Counted from the stretch's first letter, positions 8,748 to 17,972 are shown. The stretch: DNA of 64,000 nt from JAEMQF01 sp963850525 (GCA_963850525.1 CAWKLQ010000001.1:496001-560000), one strand, 5' to 3'. The notes: a model not told the origin generated them from the letters alone. A program made the numbers and translations.

Positions 8748-10610
8748 ATGGATTCCTCCGCCCCTTCAGCCAGCAAGCCCGCGACGCCGCGCCAATTCGG
8801 CCGCTTCGAACTGCGCCAATTACTCGGCAAGAGCGTCGCCACGATGGCCTGGCTGGCGTTTGACCCGCGAACTCGCGGCGAGGTGATGCTCGTCATGCCG
8901 CGTCGGCCTCCAGTCGGCCCGAGCTCGATTGCGAAGTGGCAAGCCGGCATGCAGCGCGGCGCGCGCCTGAACCACCCCAACCTCGCGCCGCTGCTGGACA
9001 TCGGCGTTCAGGAGCAATGGCCTTTTGCCGTCGTGGATCGACGCATCGGCGTGACCTTGGGCGAGTGGATGGCGGAACACCCTGAACCCGTGCTGGCTGA
9101 CACGGTGAATCTGCTGATTTCGGCACTGCAGGGCCTGGCCTACGCCCACGACGCGGGAACCGGCCATCAGGACGTTCAACTGCACTCGGTGCTCGTCAAC
9201 GACGACGGCGAAGCGGTCTGGATGGCATTGGGTGCGGCCGGCGACTCGATGACGCAAGCGCCGGTGCCGCGCGGCGGCGGCGCAGAACAGAGCAGCCCTG
9301 CGGCGTTGCAGCAGATTCATCGCCAACGTGGCGAGGCGCAGCGCGACCTGCTGGGCTGCGGCCTGCTGATGCACCGCTTGCTTGCAGGTGCGCTGGCTTT
9401 GGACGAGCCCGACTTCAACCTTGCGCTTGCCCGACTCGCCCCCACAGGCCGTGAAATTCTGCGCCTTCCCTATCAAACGCCTCAGGCGATCCCCGACGCG
9501 CTGCGCGCCATCGCGAATCGATGCACCGCGCATCTGGAGCGGCACCGCTACCGCAGCGCACGCACGCTGCTGCGTGCGCTCGAAGGTTGGCGCCAGGCGC
9601 AAGCGCTGGAGTCTGGGGGGCCGTTGGCGCTGTTGATGGACCGCCTGCAAAGCGTCGGTCATCTGCCCGCGCAACCGGGCCTGGCCGCCAGAGTCACGGG
9701 AATCACGAGCGTCGAAGGTCAGCACGCTGAAGAGATTGCCGAGCAGGTCTTGCAAGACATCGCTCTGAGCCTGGAGCTGGTGCGCTCTTCGAACTCGGTT
9801 CAGGTGCGTGGCTCGATGGAGGCCGGCGGCGGCCCCATCCTGGCGATTCGCCGCAGCATTGCCTTGTTGGGTGTGGATGGGGTGCGCCGTGCGGCCAATT
9901 CGCTGCGCCTGTGGCCCGGGCCGCTGCGTCCGGAGCAGGCCGAGGTGATGCAGCGCCTGTTCGACCGGGTTCGCCTCGCGGGTTACGCAGGTCAGGCCCT
10001 TCGGCCCGCAGGGTACGACGCCGAAGTCGTGTTCCTGATCGTCGTGCTGCAAAACCTGGGGCGCTTGCTGGTCCATTACCACTTCCCCGAAGAAGCCGAA
10101 CAAATCGAACAGTTGATGCAGCCCGGCGTGGCCGCCACCACGACTGGCGGTGCCGAGCCCGTTCCGCTTCCCGGGATGGCGGAAAACGTCGCGGCAAACG
10201 CTGTGCTCGGCGTGGATTTCGATGCCCTGCGAAGCGCCGTCGTCAGGCACTGGGGGCTCGGTGAAGACGTCGTCAAGATGATTCGCCCGCTGTCCCTGGA
10301 CAAGGGCGTGCGCGCGGCGAACAGCGACGTCGACACGCTGCGCGCCACGGCGAGCGCGGCGAGCGAACTGGCGCAGGCGAGCGATCTCGAACCACCGCAA
10401 CGCCGCTCCGCGGCGCTGTCGCACATCGCCGCGCGCTATTCGCGGGTGCTGAAGATCAGCGTGAAAGATCTGCGCGCGACTTTGCAGAACGCGAGCTGGG
10501 CGGTGCAGTCCGGAGGTTCGGTCGCGCCGACGAATCACACGCCGGACACGACGATGCACGCCGACTTGCTCGACGGCGGCAGCGCACCGTCCGAGACGGC
10601 TCGGCCATGA
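8748..10610 (+). CDS. Pseudokinase-HDOD domain regulatory protein
   Basis: This 620-residue protein joins an N-terminal Ser/Thr protein-kinase fold (about residues 15-290) to a C-terminal HDOD domain (about 305-505). The kinase half keeps the glycine-loop start FGRFELRQLLGK and an HxD-like loop, HQDVQLHSVLV (His140, Asp142). The VAIK lysine, the loop lysine and asparagine and the DFG motif are all replaced, so it should not phosphorylate. HDOD domains are non-catalytic signalling modules of the HD superfamily. The ATG at 8748 was chosen because it directly precedes the kinase fold. It stands alone downstream of the nuclease genes; partner and signal are unknown. Confidence 0.8.
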   Translation: MDSSAPSASKPATPRQFGRFELRQLLGKSVATMAWLAFDPRTRGEVMLVMPRRPPVGPSSIAKWQAGMQRGARLNHPNLAPLLDIGVQEQWPFAVVDRRIGVTLGEWMAEHPEPVLADTVNLLISALQGLAYAHDAGTGHQDVQLHSVLVNDDGEAVWMALGAAGDSMTQAPVPRGGGAEQSSPAALQQIHRQRGEAQRDLLGCGLLMHRLLAGALALDEPDFNLALARLAPTGREILRLPYQTPQAIPDALRAIANRCTAHLERHRYRSARTLLRALEGWRQAQALESGGPLALLMDRLQSVGHLPAQPGLAARVTGITSVEGQHAEEIAEQVLQDIALSLELVRSSNSVQVRGSMEAGGGPILAIRRSIALLGVDGVRRAANSLRLWPGPLRPEQAEVMQRLFDRVRLAGYAGQALRPAGYDAEVVFLIVVLQNLGRLLVHYHFPEEAEQIEQLMQPGVAATTTGGAEPVPLPGMAENVAANAVLGVDFDALRSAVVRHWGLGEDVVKMIRPLSLDKGVRAANSDVDTLRATASAASELAQASDLEPPQRRSAALSHIAARYSRVLKISVKDLRATLQNASWAVQSGGSVAPTNHTPDTTMHADLLDGGSAPSETARP

Positions 10611-10670
10611 CGGCACCGACCCCAGGCACCGATTTCGCCGAGCTGACGGCGCGCGACTCGCGTTGCGGGT

Positions 10671-10768
10671 GACGAGCCTGACCCCGGCACTGGTCACAAC
10701 GGTTAGGGCTGCTTCGTTCCCGACCTGACCCGGTTGGCCGCGCTTCCATGCGGGGAGGCCCGTCGGGG
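10671..10768 (-). ncRNA. ffs: Signal recognition particle RNA (4.5S type)
   Basis: On the minus strand the conserved SRP apical core is present: GGGTCAGGTCGGGAACGAAG, then CAGCCC, and on the return arm GTGCCGGGG. The ends GACGGGCCT and AGGCTCGTC pair almost perfectly, closing a single long hairpin of about 95 nucleotides, the small bacterial SRP RNA type. A TACAAT box (10772-10777) sits just upstream of the inferred 5' end. The RNA binds Ffh to target membrane proteins. Its position next to dnaX-ybaB-recR is common in betaproteobacteria. The ends are estimated from pairing. Confidence 0.93.
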
Positions 10769-10787
10769 CGCATTGTAGGTCAGGGGT

Positions 10788-11930
10788 CTAGCGCAACTGC
10801 AGCGCGTCGCCGGCGAACTCGATTCCCAGCGGCTCGATCGTGAGGCGTTTCGCGCCATCGATCACCTCGCCGGCGATCCACGCCGGCACGCCCGCAGCCT
10901 GCGCCACGGCCACCGTCTGCAGCGCGACATCGGCGGCGACGAACAGGGCAAAGCCTGCCCCCATGTTGAACGTGCTGTAAGCCTGGCGCGCGTCGTGCCC
11001 GGCGTGGTGCTGGATGAACTGCAAGACTTCCGGCACCGGCGGCAGGGTGTGGATTCGGTAGCCCAGCTGCGCCGGATGACGCAGCAACTTGCGCCAGCCG
11101 TGGCCGGTGATGTTTGCGCAGTAGTGCGGCGTGATGCCGGCGGCAAACAACGCTTCGGTGACGGGCGAATAGAGCAGGGTCGGCGCGAGCAAGGCATCGC
11201 CGTAGCTCACGCCCGACGCCAAGCGCGTCAGGTAGCCCTGCGGCAGGCGTTCCACGAGTTTGCGCGCCAGGCTCAGGCCGTTCGCGTGGATGCCGCTGGA
11301 GCCGAGCAGCACGATGGCGTCGCCCGGGGCGAGCGCGTCGCCCAGCGACAGGCGTTGCTTCGGATTCACGATGCCCGTGCACGACGCCGCGAGGTCGATG
11401 CGCCCGTCTTGCACGATCCCGGCGAGCGCCGGCGTTTCGCCACCCCCCCACGCGACGCCGCAGACGTCGCACGCGCGCTTCCAGCCTTCGACGAGCGCGG
11501 CGCTGCGGCCCACGTCGTCGAACCAGGCCGAGCCGCCCGCGGCCCAGTAGGCCTGCACGATGAGTGGCGTCGCGCCGACGGTGATCAAGTCGTTCACCGC
11601 CATCGCAATCGTGTCCTGGGCGATTCCGGCGTAGTAGTTCTTCCCGGTCAGCGTATGCATCTCGTCGGCAACCAGCGCTTTGGAGCCCAGGCACTCGACG
11701 ATGCTGGCGATACAAAATGGCCCGACGTCCACGACATACGCCGATTCGCCGCGCGACGCAGCGATTTCACTGAACCCATGCCCCGCGAGGTGGCGCGCGG
11801 TACTCGCCGCGGCGCGTTGCGCGGCCACTTTCAGCGGGTCGATGCTGTCGTAGCGAACGCCCGAGTCTTCGTAGCTGAGCGTGCCGCCGGGGTTCGGCGA
11901 AACGGCGGATTGTGGGGGGGCGCTGGGCAT
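10788..11930 (-). CDS. PurM-family (AIR synthase-like) protein
   Basis: The 380-residue protein has the PurM/AIR-synthase fold signatures in order: YEDSGVRYD, DTIAMAVNDLITVGATPL, GGGETPALAG, LGSSGIHANGLSLARKL, NITGHGWRKLL and FNMGAGFALFV. AIR synthase (PurM) converts FGAM to AIR in purine synthesis. The canonical DGVGTK nucleotide loop is replaced by DVGPFCIAS, so this is a divergent member. It could be a true cyclo-ligase or a paralogue with another substrate. It reads toward ffs, whose promoter lies at its stop codon, and is divergent from dnaX with about 100 bp between them. Confidence 0.75.
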   Translation of the reverse strand: MPSAPPQSAVSPNPGGTLSYEDSGVRYDSIDPLKVAAQRAAASTARHLAGHGFSEIAASRGESAYVVDVGPFCIASIVECLGSKALVADEMHTLTGKNYYAGIAQDTIAMAVNDLITVGATPLIVQAYWAAGGSAWFDDVGRSAALVEGWKRACDVCGVAWGGGETPALAGIVQDGRIDLAASCTGIVNPKQRLSLGDALAPGDAIVLLGSSGIHANGLSLARKLVERLPQGYLTRLASGVSYGDALLAPTLLYSPVTEALFAAGITPHYCANITGHGWRKLLRHPAQLGYRIHTLPPVPEVLQFIQHHAGHDARQAYSTFNMGAGFALFVAADVALQTVAVAQAAGVPAWIAGEVIDGAKRLTIEPLGIEFAGDALQLR

Positions 11931-12028
11931 GAACGGTGGGCGCGATCGGCCGGAGGTGAGGCGCGTCGATTATCCGGCAGCGCTCCGCCGCCGCCTGAGG
12001 CTGCAACCCTCACTCGTAGAATGCCGCC

Positions 12029-13747
12029 ATGTCCTCACCCGTGCTCGCACGCAAGTACCGGCCTCGCGATTTTGATGCGCTGGTCGGCCAGGAGCATGTG
12101 GTTCAGGCGCTGTCCAACGCGCTCAAGCAACGCCGCCTGCACCACGCCTATCTCTTCACCGGCACGCGCGGCGTGGGCAAGACGACGGTCTCGCGAATCC
12201 TTGCGAAGTCGCTGAATTGCATCGGTGCGGACGGCGCCGGCGACGTGACGGCCAAGCCTTGCGGCGTTTGCTCAGCGTGCACCGACATCGACGCCGGGCG
12301 CTTTGTCGACTATGTGGAACTCGACGCCGCGTCGAACCGCGGTGTCGACGAAATCGGCCAGTTGCTCGCGCAAGCGGTCTACAAACCTGTGCTCGGGCGC
12401 TTCAAGGTCTACATGATCGACGAAGTGCACATGCTGTCGAACACCGCGTTCAACGCGATGCTCAAGACGCTCGAAGAGCCTCCTGACTATCTGAAGTTTG
12501 TGCTGGCGACGACGGACCCGCAAAAAGTGCCTGCGACGGTGTTGTCGCGCTGCCTGCAATTCAATTTGCGACCGATGGCGCCGCAGACGATTCTGCAGCA
12601 CCTTGGCCACGTGCTGAGCGAAGAAAAAATCGAATCGGAGCCAGGCGCGCTGCGCCTGGTCGCGCGTGCCGCGCGTGGTTCGATGCGCGACGCGCTGTCG
12701 CTCACCGACCAGGCGATCGCCTTTGGCGCAGGGCGCCTGGGCGAAGAGGACGTGCGGCGCATGCTCGGCGCGGTGGATCGCGGCCACGCCGTGCGCATCG
12801 TGCAGGCGGTTGCCGCGCGTGATGGTGCGGCGCTGGTGCGCAACGTCGACGCGCTGCGCAGCCTCGGCCTGTCGGGCAGCGGCACGCTCGACGAGCTGTG
12901 CGAGCTGCTGCAAAAAATGGCGGTAGCGCAGGCGGTTCCGGACGCGCCCGACGGCGACGAGCCCGGCGCCGCCGACGTGCGGCGCCTCGCCGACTTGTTG
13001 CCCTCCGATGAGACGCAGCTGTTCTACAGCATCGTCTTGCACGGTCGCGCCGACCTCGCCGTCGCGCCCGATGAGTACAGCGGCCTGGTGATGGTGCTGC
13101 TCAGGATGCTCGCGTTCGCTCCGCCCGGCGACGCGCCGCTCAAGCGTGAGCCGCGAGCGCAAGACGAATCCACGTCGGTCGCCGCGGCGCCGCCCGCCAG
13201 CGCGGCCCGCGAAGCGGCGCTGGCGGCGGGGGGCACCGCGTCGGCAACGCTGCGGATTCCCGCCCGGCCGCAAGCGCCTGCGGAGCGTGCCGTGGGCACA
13301 CCAGCGGCCAGCCCCGTGGCGGCGCCCGAGACGGCAGTGATTTCACCTGCGTATGGCGAGCGCTGGAACGCGCTCGTGCACCAGATGGTCGATGCGGGAG
13401 CGATTGGTGCCCTGGTGCGCGAACTGGCGATGCAGGCGCAATGCGTTTTCATCGACGAGGCCGCCCAGCCTGCACTGTTTCGCCTGCGCGTCGAGCGCGA
13501 GAACTTGCGCGCTGCGGCGCAAGTCGAGAAACTGCAAACCGCGCTGGGCGAATGCCTGCACGTTGTGGTGCACGTCGACGCGTTACCCGGCATTGCCGCA
13601 GATTCGCCGGCGCGCCGCGAACAGGCCGAGCGCGACCGGCTGCAAGCACAGGCCGAACAAGTGATTCACGACGATCCGGTCGTGCGTTTGCTGCTGAGCC
13701 AATACAAAGGTGCGCGAATCGTCCCCGGATCGATCAAACCCCATTGA
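12029..13747 (+). CDS. dnaX: DNA polymerase III subunit gamma/tau
   Basis: The 572-residue protein is the clamp-loader motor subunit. It starts with VLARKYRPRDFDALVGQEHV. Walker A is GTRGVGKTTVSRILAKSLNC, a zinc-binding cluster follows (CGVCSACTDID), Walker B/DExx is MIDEVHMLS, and the arginine-finger region is LATTDPQKVPATVLSRCLQF. An Ala/Pro-rich linker (about 375-440) leads into a tau-type C-terminus that would contact the polymerase and helicase. It is first in a tight dnaX-ybaB-recR operon. No convincing programmed frameshift site for a gamma form was found. Confidence 0.97.
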   Translation: MSSPVLARKYRPRDFDALVGQEHVVQALSNALKQRRLHHAYLFTGTRGVGKTTVSRILAKSLNCIGADGAGDVTAKPCGVCSACTDIDAGRFVDYVELDAASNRGVDEIGQLLAQAVYKPVLGRFKVYMIDEVHMLSNTAFNAMLKTLEEPPDYLKFVLATTDPQKVPATVLSRCLQFNLRPMAPQTILQHLGHVLSEEKIESEPGALRLVARAARGSMRDALSLTDQAIAFGAGRLGEEDVRRMLGAVDRGHAVRIVQAVAARDGAALVRNVDALRSLGLSGSGTLDELCELLQKMAVAQAVPDAPDGDEPGAADVRRLADLLPSDETQLFYSIVLHGRADLAVAPDEYSGLVMVLLRMLAFAPPGDAPLKREPRAQDESTSVAAAPPASAAREAALAAGGTASATLRIPARPQAPAERAVGTPAASPVAAPETAVISPAYGERWNALVHQMVDAGAIGALVRELAMQAQCVFIDEAAQPALFRLRVERENLRAAAQVEKLQTALGECLHVVVHVDALPGIAADSPARREQAERDRLQAQAEQVIHDDPVVRLLLSQYKGARIVPGSIKPH

Positions 13748-13769
13748 ACATTGCCAAGACCCAAGGAGC

Positions 13770-14102
13770 ATGAACATGATGAAAGGCCAACTCGCCGGGC
13801 TGATGAAGCAGGCCCAGTCGATGCAGGAGAACCTCAAGCGCGCCCAGGACGAGCTCGCCACCATCGAGGTCGAAGGTCAGTCAGGCGCCGGTCTCGTCAA
13901 GGTGACGATGACGTGCAAGCACGATGTGAAACGCATCGTCATCGACCCGAGCCTGCTCGGCGACGACAAGGACATGCTCGAAGACCTGGTCGCGGCGGCA
14001 TTCAACGACGGCGTGCGCCGCGCCGAAGCCGTGAGCCAGGAGAAGATGGGCAAGCTCACGGCGGGCATGCCCATGCCTCCCGGAATGAAGTTCCCGTTCT
14101 GA
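13770..14102 (+). CDS. ybaB: YbaB/EbfC-family nucleoid-associated protein
   Basis: The 110-residue protein is a complete member of the YbaB/EbfC family, small dimeric DNA-binding proteins. It has the usual MMKGQLAGLMKQAQSMQENL helix, the EVEGQSGAGLVKVTM strand and the C-terminal GMPMPPGMKFPF tail. The ATG at 13770 is preceded by an AAGGAG ribosome binding site; an upstream in-frame start inside dnaX can be dismissed. It sits between dnaX and recR, its near-universal position in proteobacteria, and the family is thought to act with RecR in recombination-linked processes. Confidence 0.96.
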   Translation: MNMMKGQLAGLMKQAQSMQENLKRAQDELATIEVEGQSGAGLVKVTMTCKHDVKRIVIDPSLLGDDKDMLEDLVAAAFNDGVRRAEAVSQEKMGKLTAGMPMPPGMKFPF

Positions 14103-14126
14103 ACTCGGGCACCGCAGCAGCGACTC

Positions 14127-14714
14127 GTGCGCGAATCGTCTCTCGAAGGCCTGATCGAGGCGTTGAAGCGTTTGCCCGGCGTGGGCGTGAAGTCGGCGCA
14201 GCGCATGGCGTTTCACCTGCTGCAGCACGACCGCGAAGGCGCGCGGCGCATCGCCTCGACGCTGGAGTCCGCCTTGGCCCATGTGCGCCACTGCGAGCGC
14301 TGCCGCACCCTCACCGAATCGACGCTGTGTGCGCTCTGCGCGGACAGCGGGCGCGATGCGCAGCAGCTGTGCGTCGTCGAGACGCCTGCGGATCAGGCCG
14401 CGCTGGAGCGCAGCGGCAGCTACCGCGGCCACTATTTCGTCTTGATGGGCCGCATCAGCCCGCTCGACGGCGTGGGCGCGGGAGACATCGGCGCCCTGCA
14501 ACTGTTCGAGCGTGCCACCGACGGCGTGGTGCAGGAGGTCATCATCGCGACCAACTTCACCGCCGAAGGTGAAGCGACGGCGCATGTGCTCAGCGAAGCG
14601 CTGAAGGCGCGCGGCCTGCGCGTCACGCGGCTGGCGCGCGGCGTGCCCATCGGCAGCGAACTCGAGTACGTCGACTTGGGGACTATCGCTCACGCCTTGG
14701 TCGACCGGCGCTGA
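14127..14714 (+). CDS. recR: Recombination mediator protein RecR
   Basis: The 195-residue protein is full-length RecR, which with RecF and RecO loads RecA onto SSB-coated single-stranded gaps. The helix-hairpin-helix LPGVGVKSAQRMAFHLL is followed by a four-cysteine zinc finger (CERCRTLTESTLCALC), a Toprim domain (LCVVETPADQAAL, YFVLMGRISPLDGVGAGDIG) and the C-terminal GVPIGSELEYVDLGTIAHAL. Translation starts at GTG 14127. It closes the dnaX operon and is followed by a hairpin at 14720-14738. Confidence 0.96.
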   Translation: MRESSLEGLIEALKRLPGVGVKSAQRMAFHLLQHDREGARRIASTLESALAHVRHCERCRTLTESTLCALCADSGRDAQQLCVVETPADQAALERSGSYRGHYFVLMGRISPLDGVGAGDIGALQLFERATDGVVQEVIIATNFTAEGEATAHVLSEALKARGLRVTRLARGVPIGSELEYVDLGTIAHALVDRR

Positions 14715-14719
14715 GCGCG

Positions 14720-14738
14720 GCCTGCCTCAGCGGCAGGC
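14720..14738. terminator. Hairpin between convergent recR and mltD
   Basis: A perfect 7-bp inverted repeat (GCCTGCC/GGCAGGC) with a 5-base loop lies in the 36-bp gap between the two convergent stop codons. No T tract follows on either strand, so its terminator role is inferred from position. Confidence 0.4.
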
Positions 14739-14750
14739 GCCGCGGCGCGC

Positions 14751-16472
14751 TCAACGCTTGGCGAGTTGGCTGCGCATCGGGCGCGCTGCTGATTTCACTG
14801 CCGAAGCGGTCTTGACGGTGCGCACCTGTTGCGCCGGCTTGACCTTCGAACCGGCATGCGGCCGCGAGCTCTTCGCCGCGACGAACACCGTCACCCGTTG
14901 GCCCGGGCGGAACCCCGTACCGACCTCGACCAGATTCCATTGCGCGACGCTTTCCTGCGTCACGCCATAGCGCCGCGCCACGCTCCCCACACTCTCGCGA
15001 CGTCCGGCGCGCAACACGACGCGGCGCAATTGCGTGCCGTCGGGCGAGAGCGTGATCGTGCCGTTGTCGGCCAGGTCCTCGGAGACGTCTTCGCCGTCGG
15101 CCTTGTCGCGCGGGACGAGCAGTGTCGAGCCGGCCTTGATCAGCATGTGCTGCGGAATCCGGTTCAGCTCGCGCAACTGCGACTCCTCCATGCCGACCTG
15201 GCGCGCGGCGTCGGCGGGCTTGAGCGTCTTGGGCGCGACCCACGCTGTCCAGCTCGCCAGTCGGCCGGTGTATTCGGGAAGCTCTTGAACGAAGCGATTC
15301 GCGTTGTCGTAGGGCAAGAGCACTTGCGGCGTTCCCGCAGCCAGGATCACCGGCTTGTTCATTTGCGGGTTCAAGGCGCGAAAGTCTTCCACGCTCAATC
15401 CGGCCAGGCGTGCCGCGACGTCGACGTCGATGTCGCGGTCAATGGGCACGCTCAGAAAGTACGGGTGGTTTTCCAACTCCGGCAAGACCAGCCCGAAGAC
15501 CTCGGGCCGGGCAATGAGGTTCTTCACCGCTTGCAACTTGGGCACATAGTGGCGTGTCTCATTGGGCATCTTGAGGCTCGAATAGTCGGTGGGCTTGCGC
15601 GCCGCCCGATTCTTCGCAATCGCACGCCCCACGCTGCCTTCGCCCCAGTTGTAGGCTGCCAGGGCGAGGTGCCAGTCGCCGAACATGCCGTAGAGTTTTT
15701 CCAGATAGTCCAGCGCTGCGCGAGTCGACGCGAGCACGTCGCGCCGGTCGTCACGGAAGACGTTTTGCTTGAGCGCGAAGACTTTGCCGGTGGCCGGCAT
15801 GAATTGCCACATTCCCGAGGCGCGTGCCGACGACATGGCCTCAGGGTTGAAGGCGCTTTCGATGAACGGGAGCAAGGCCAATTCGGTCGGCAGGCCGCGC
15901 CGCTCGACTTCTTGAACGATGTGAAACAGGTAGCGCGCGCCACGCTCCGTCATGCGCTGGACGTAATCAGGCCGGCTCGCGTACCACTGCTCCTGGGCGC
16001 GAACGAACTTGTCGTCCAGGTCCGGCAGGGCGAAGCCCTGGCGCAGGCGCGTCCACAGATCGATTCTTTCGTCGTGACCGTTCGGGTCGATTCGCACCTC
16101 GGGCTGCAGAGGGTCGATCAGCACCGGCACGGCGGGATCGGCGGGCGCCTCGGGCAGCGCTGTCGGGGTCTCGACGGTCGCAGGCTCGGGCGCTGTGGCG
16201 GCAGGCGCGTCACCGGGCTGGCCGGCAGCTGGCGCAAGCGGTGCTGGGTGGGTTGCGTCGCGTGCCTCGATTGCATTCGCCTGCGACTCGGCACTTGCCG
16301 GCGCCGCGGACCCTGCAGCGACGCCTGCTGCGCTGGGCGCCGCACCGTCGGGCGGCGCAAGGACCGAGGCGCACGCGCCAAGTGCCAAGCAGAGAACGCC
16401 CATCGAGGCGATTTGCCACGCCTTCGCGTGGCCGGGCGCCTGCGGCCGCCTGAACCCGGCACTCACCGGCAT
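14751..16472 (-). CDS. mltD: Membrane-bound lytic murein transglycosylase D-like lipoprotein
   Basis: The 573-residue protein resembles MltD, which cleaves peptidoglycan to 1,6-anhydromuropeptides from the outer membrane. A signal peptide ends in a lipobox, LALGACAS, followed by an Ala/Pro-rich linker to about residue 120. The SLT catalytic domain shows LPFIESAFNPEAMS (catalytic Glu), ASGMWQFMPATGKVF and AAYNWGEGSVGRAI. The C-terminus holds LysM-like repeats, the clearest being RRESVGSVARRYGVTQESVA. It is divergent from the methyltransferase gene across 114 bp. Confidence 0.92.
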   Translation of the reverse strand: MPVSAGFRRPQAPGHAKAWQIASMGVLCLALGACASVLAPPDGAAPSAAGVAAGSAAPASAESQANAIEARDATHPAPLAPAAGQPGDAPAATAPEPATVETPTALPEAPADPAVPVLIDPLQPEVRIDPNGHDERIDLWTRLRQGFALPDLDDKFVRAQEQWYASRPDYVQRMTERGARYLFHIVQEVERRGLPTELALLPFIESAFNPEAMSSARASGMWQFMPATGKVFALKQNVFRDDRRDVLASTRAALDYLEKLYGMFGDWHLALAAYNWGEGSVGRAIAKNRAARKPTDYSSLKMPNETRHYVPKLQAVKNLIARPEVFGLVLPELENHPYFLSVPIDRDIDVDVAARLAGLSVEDFRALNPQMNKPVILAAGTPQVLLPYDNANRFVQELPEYTGRLASWTAWVAPKTLKPADAARQVGMEESQLRELNRIPQHMLIKAGSTLLVPRDKADGEDVSEDLADNGTITLSPDGTQLRRVVLRAGRRESVGSVARRYGVTQESVAQWNLVEVGTGFRPGQRVTVFVAAKSSRPHAGSKVKPAQQVRTVKTASAVKSAARPMRSQLAKR

Positions 16473-16586
16473 GCTGCGCTGGGCGTTGCCCGACTGACAG
16501 CGCGGGCCCGAGCCGAAGCTCGGCAGGCTCCTAGAATCCGCGAATTCAAGATTCCGTGAACGAACGAGGACAGTGCGTGCAAATGG

Positions 16587-17414
16587 GTGAGCATGAGTGA
16601 CGGCATTATAGGTTTGGCCCGCTGGCTGGAGACCCCCTCCGGGCGTTACCTACTCGACTGGGAACAACGATATCTCGATCAGGTGGTGGCCGATCTGTTC
16701 GGATTTCACGCTCTGCAGTTGGGCTTGAACCAGATCGACGCGCTGCGTGCGAATCGAATGCCGCATCGATGGATTGCCACCGAATCGCTCGCGGGCGGCG
16801 AGAGCTTTGCCGCCGTGTCCTTGCATTGCAGCTTCGATGCCTTGCCTTTCGACAGCCAAAGCCTCGACCTGGTGGTGCTGCCGCACGGCCTGGAGGTGAC
16901 CAGCGACCCGCACCTGGCGCTGCGCGAGGTCGAGCGTGTGCTCGTTCCGGAAGGGCGCGTCGTGATCGTCGGCTTCAACCCGGCGAGCCTGTGGGGCTTG
17001 CGCCAGCGTCTGGGCGGTTTGCGCAGGCGCGTCTTGCCGCGCACCGCCGGCCCCTTGTTCATGCCCACCGAAGGTGAGTTCTTCGGCTACCGGCGCCTGC
17101 GCGATTGGCTGCGCCTGCTCAGCTTCGAAGTCGAGGCCGGCCGCTTCGGCTGCTACTTGCCGCCGCTCGTCTCGCAGAAGTGGCTGTCACGATTCGCCTG
17201 GATGGAGCGAGTCGGCGAACGCTGGTGGCCGGTGTTCGGCGCCGTGTACTGCGTGGTCGCCGTCAAGCGCGTGCGCGGCATGCGGCTCGTCGGCCTGGCG
17301 CGCACGATGCGCCGCCTCAGCCAAACACCGGCGGCGATCGCCGTGAATCATCAAGGGTTCGACGCCGAGGTCGCGAGTCGACGCGAATCCAAACTCCAGG
17401 GACGTCATGAATGA
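16587..17414 (+). CDS. Class I SAM-dependent methyltransferase (type 11-like)
   Basis: The 275-residue protein has the Methyltransf_11 core: LPFDSQSLDLVVLPHGLEVTSDPHLALREVERVLVPEGR, then VVIVGFNPASLWGLR. The glycine-rich SAM motif I is weak. The substrate is unknown. Related genes commonly precede rnhA in Burkholderiales. GTG 16587 and ATG 16593 are both possible starts. Its end overlaps the rnhA start by 8 bases, so the two are co-translated. A bundle of arginine-rich segments near residues 215-245 may contact nucleic acid or membrane. Confidence 0.82.
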   Translation: MSMSDGIIGLARWLETPSGRYLLDWEQRYLDQVVADLFGFHALQLGLNQIDALRANRMPHRWIATESLAGGESFAAVSLHCSFDALPFDSQSLDLVVLPHGLEVTSDPHLALREVERVLVPEGRVVIVGFNPASLWGLRQRLGGLRRRVLPRTAGPLFMPTEGEFFGYRRLRDWLRLLSFEVEAGRFGCYLPPLVSQKWLSRFAWMERVGERWWPVFGAVYCVVAVKRVRGMRLVGLARTMRRLSQTPAAIAVNHQGFDAEVASRRESKLQGRHE

Positions 17415-17886
17415 ACCGACAGACAAGTGGTTGGCCTACACCGACGGTGCGTGCGCGCCCAGCAATCCAGGGCCCGCGAGTTGGGGCGCGGTTCTGCTCG
17501 GGCCCGCCGGACACGGCGCCAGCGAGCACTACGGGTTCATCGGTCCCGGGACCAATCAGATTGCCGAATTGACCGCAGCGATCGAAGGCCTGGCTCGGGT
17601 TCCGGAGGGCGCGACTGTCGAATTGGTGAGCGACAGCCAATACGTGTTGAAAGGCCTGTCGGAATGGCGCAGGGGCTGGGAACGCAAGGGCTTCAGGAAT
17701 TCGAAAGGCGACCCGGTGGCCAACCTGGCACTGTGGAAACGCCTGTTCGCCATCGCCGATGCGCGCGCCGTCACGACGCGCTGGGTGCGCGGTCACAACG
17801 GCGACAAATTCAACGAACGCGCCGACGCCTTGGCCAATCTGGCGCTTCAGGTCAAGGCAAACCACGACTCGGTGGCACCCGAGTAG
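17407..17886 (+). CDS. rnhA: Ribonuclease HI
   Basis: The 159-residue protein is full-length RNase HI, which cuts RNA in RNA-DNA hybrids with two metal ions. All four acidic active-site residues are visible: Asp13 (YTDGAC), Glu54 (QIAELTAA), Asp76 (SDSQYVLKGL) and Asp140 (NERADALA). The histidine loop is WVRGHNGDKFNERAD. It overlaps the methyltransferase gene. The dnaQ gene that often follows rnhA in proteobacteria is absent here. Confidence 0.97.
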   Translation: MNEPTDKWLAYTDGACAPSNPGPASWGAVLLGPAGHGASEHYGFIGPGTNQIAELTAAIEGLARVPEGATVELVSDSQYVLKGLSEWRRGWERKGFRNSKGDPVANLALWKRLFAIADARAVTTRWVRGHNGDKFNERADALANLALQVKANHDSVAPE

Positions 17887-17972
17887 ACCGCGCACCCGGG
17901 ATGCGGGATTGTCCGGAACGGGCCGCGCAGCGACGATAGCTTCCATACGCCGACCAACCCCCGGGGCATCGC

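Noticed and set aside
12909..12915. A-run in dnaX as a programmed frameshift site
   Set aside because: The codons read CAA AAA ATG, which does not make the X-XXY-YYZ slippery heptamer used in other dnaX genes, and no clear following stem-loop was found.
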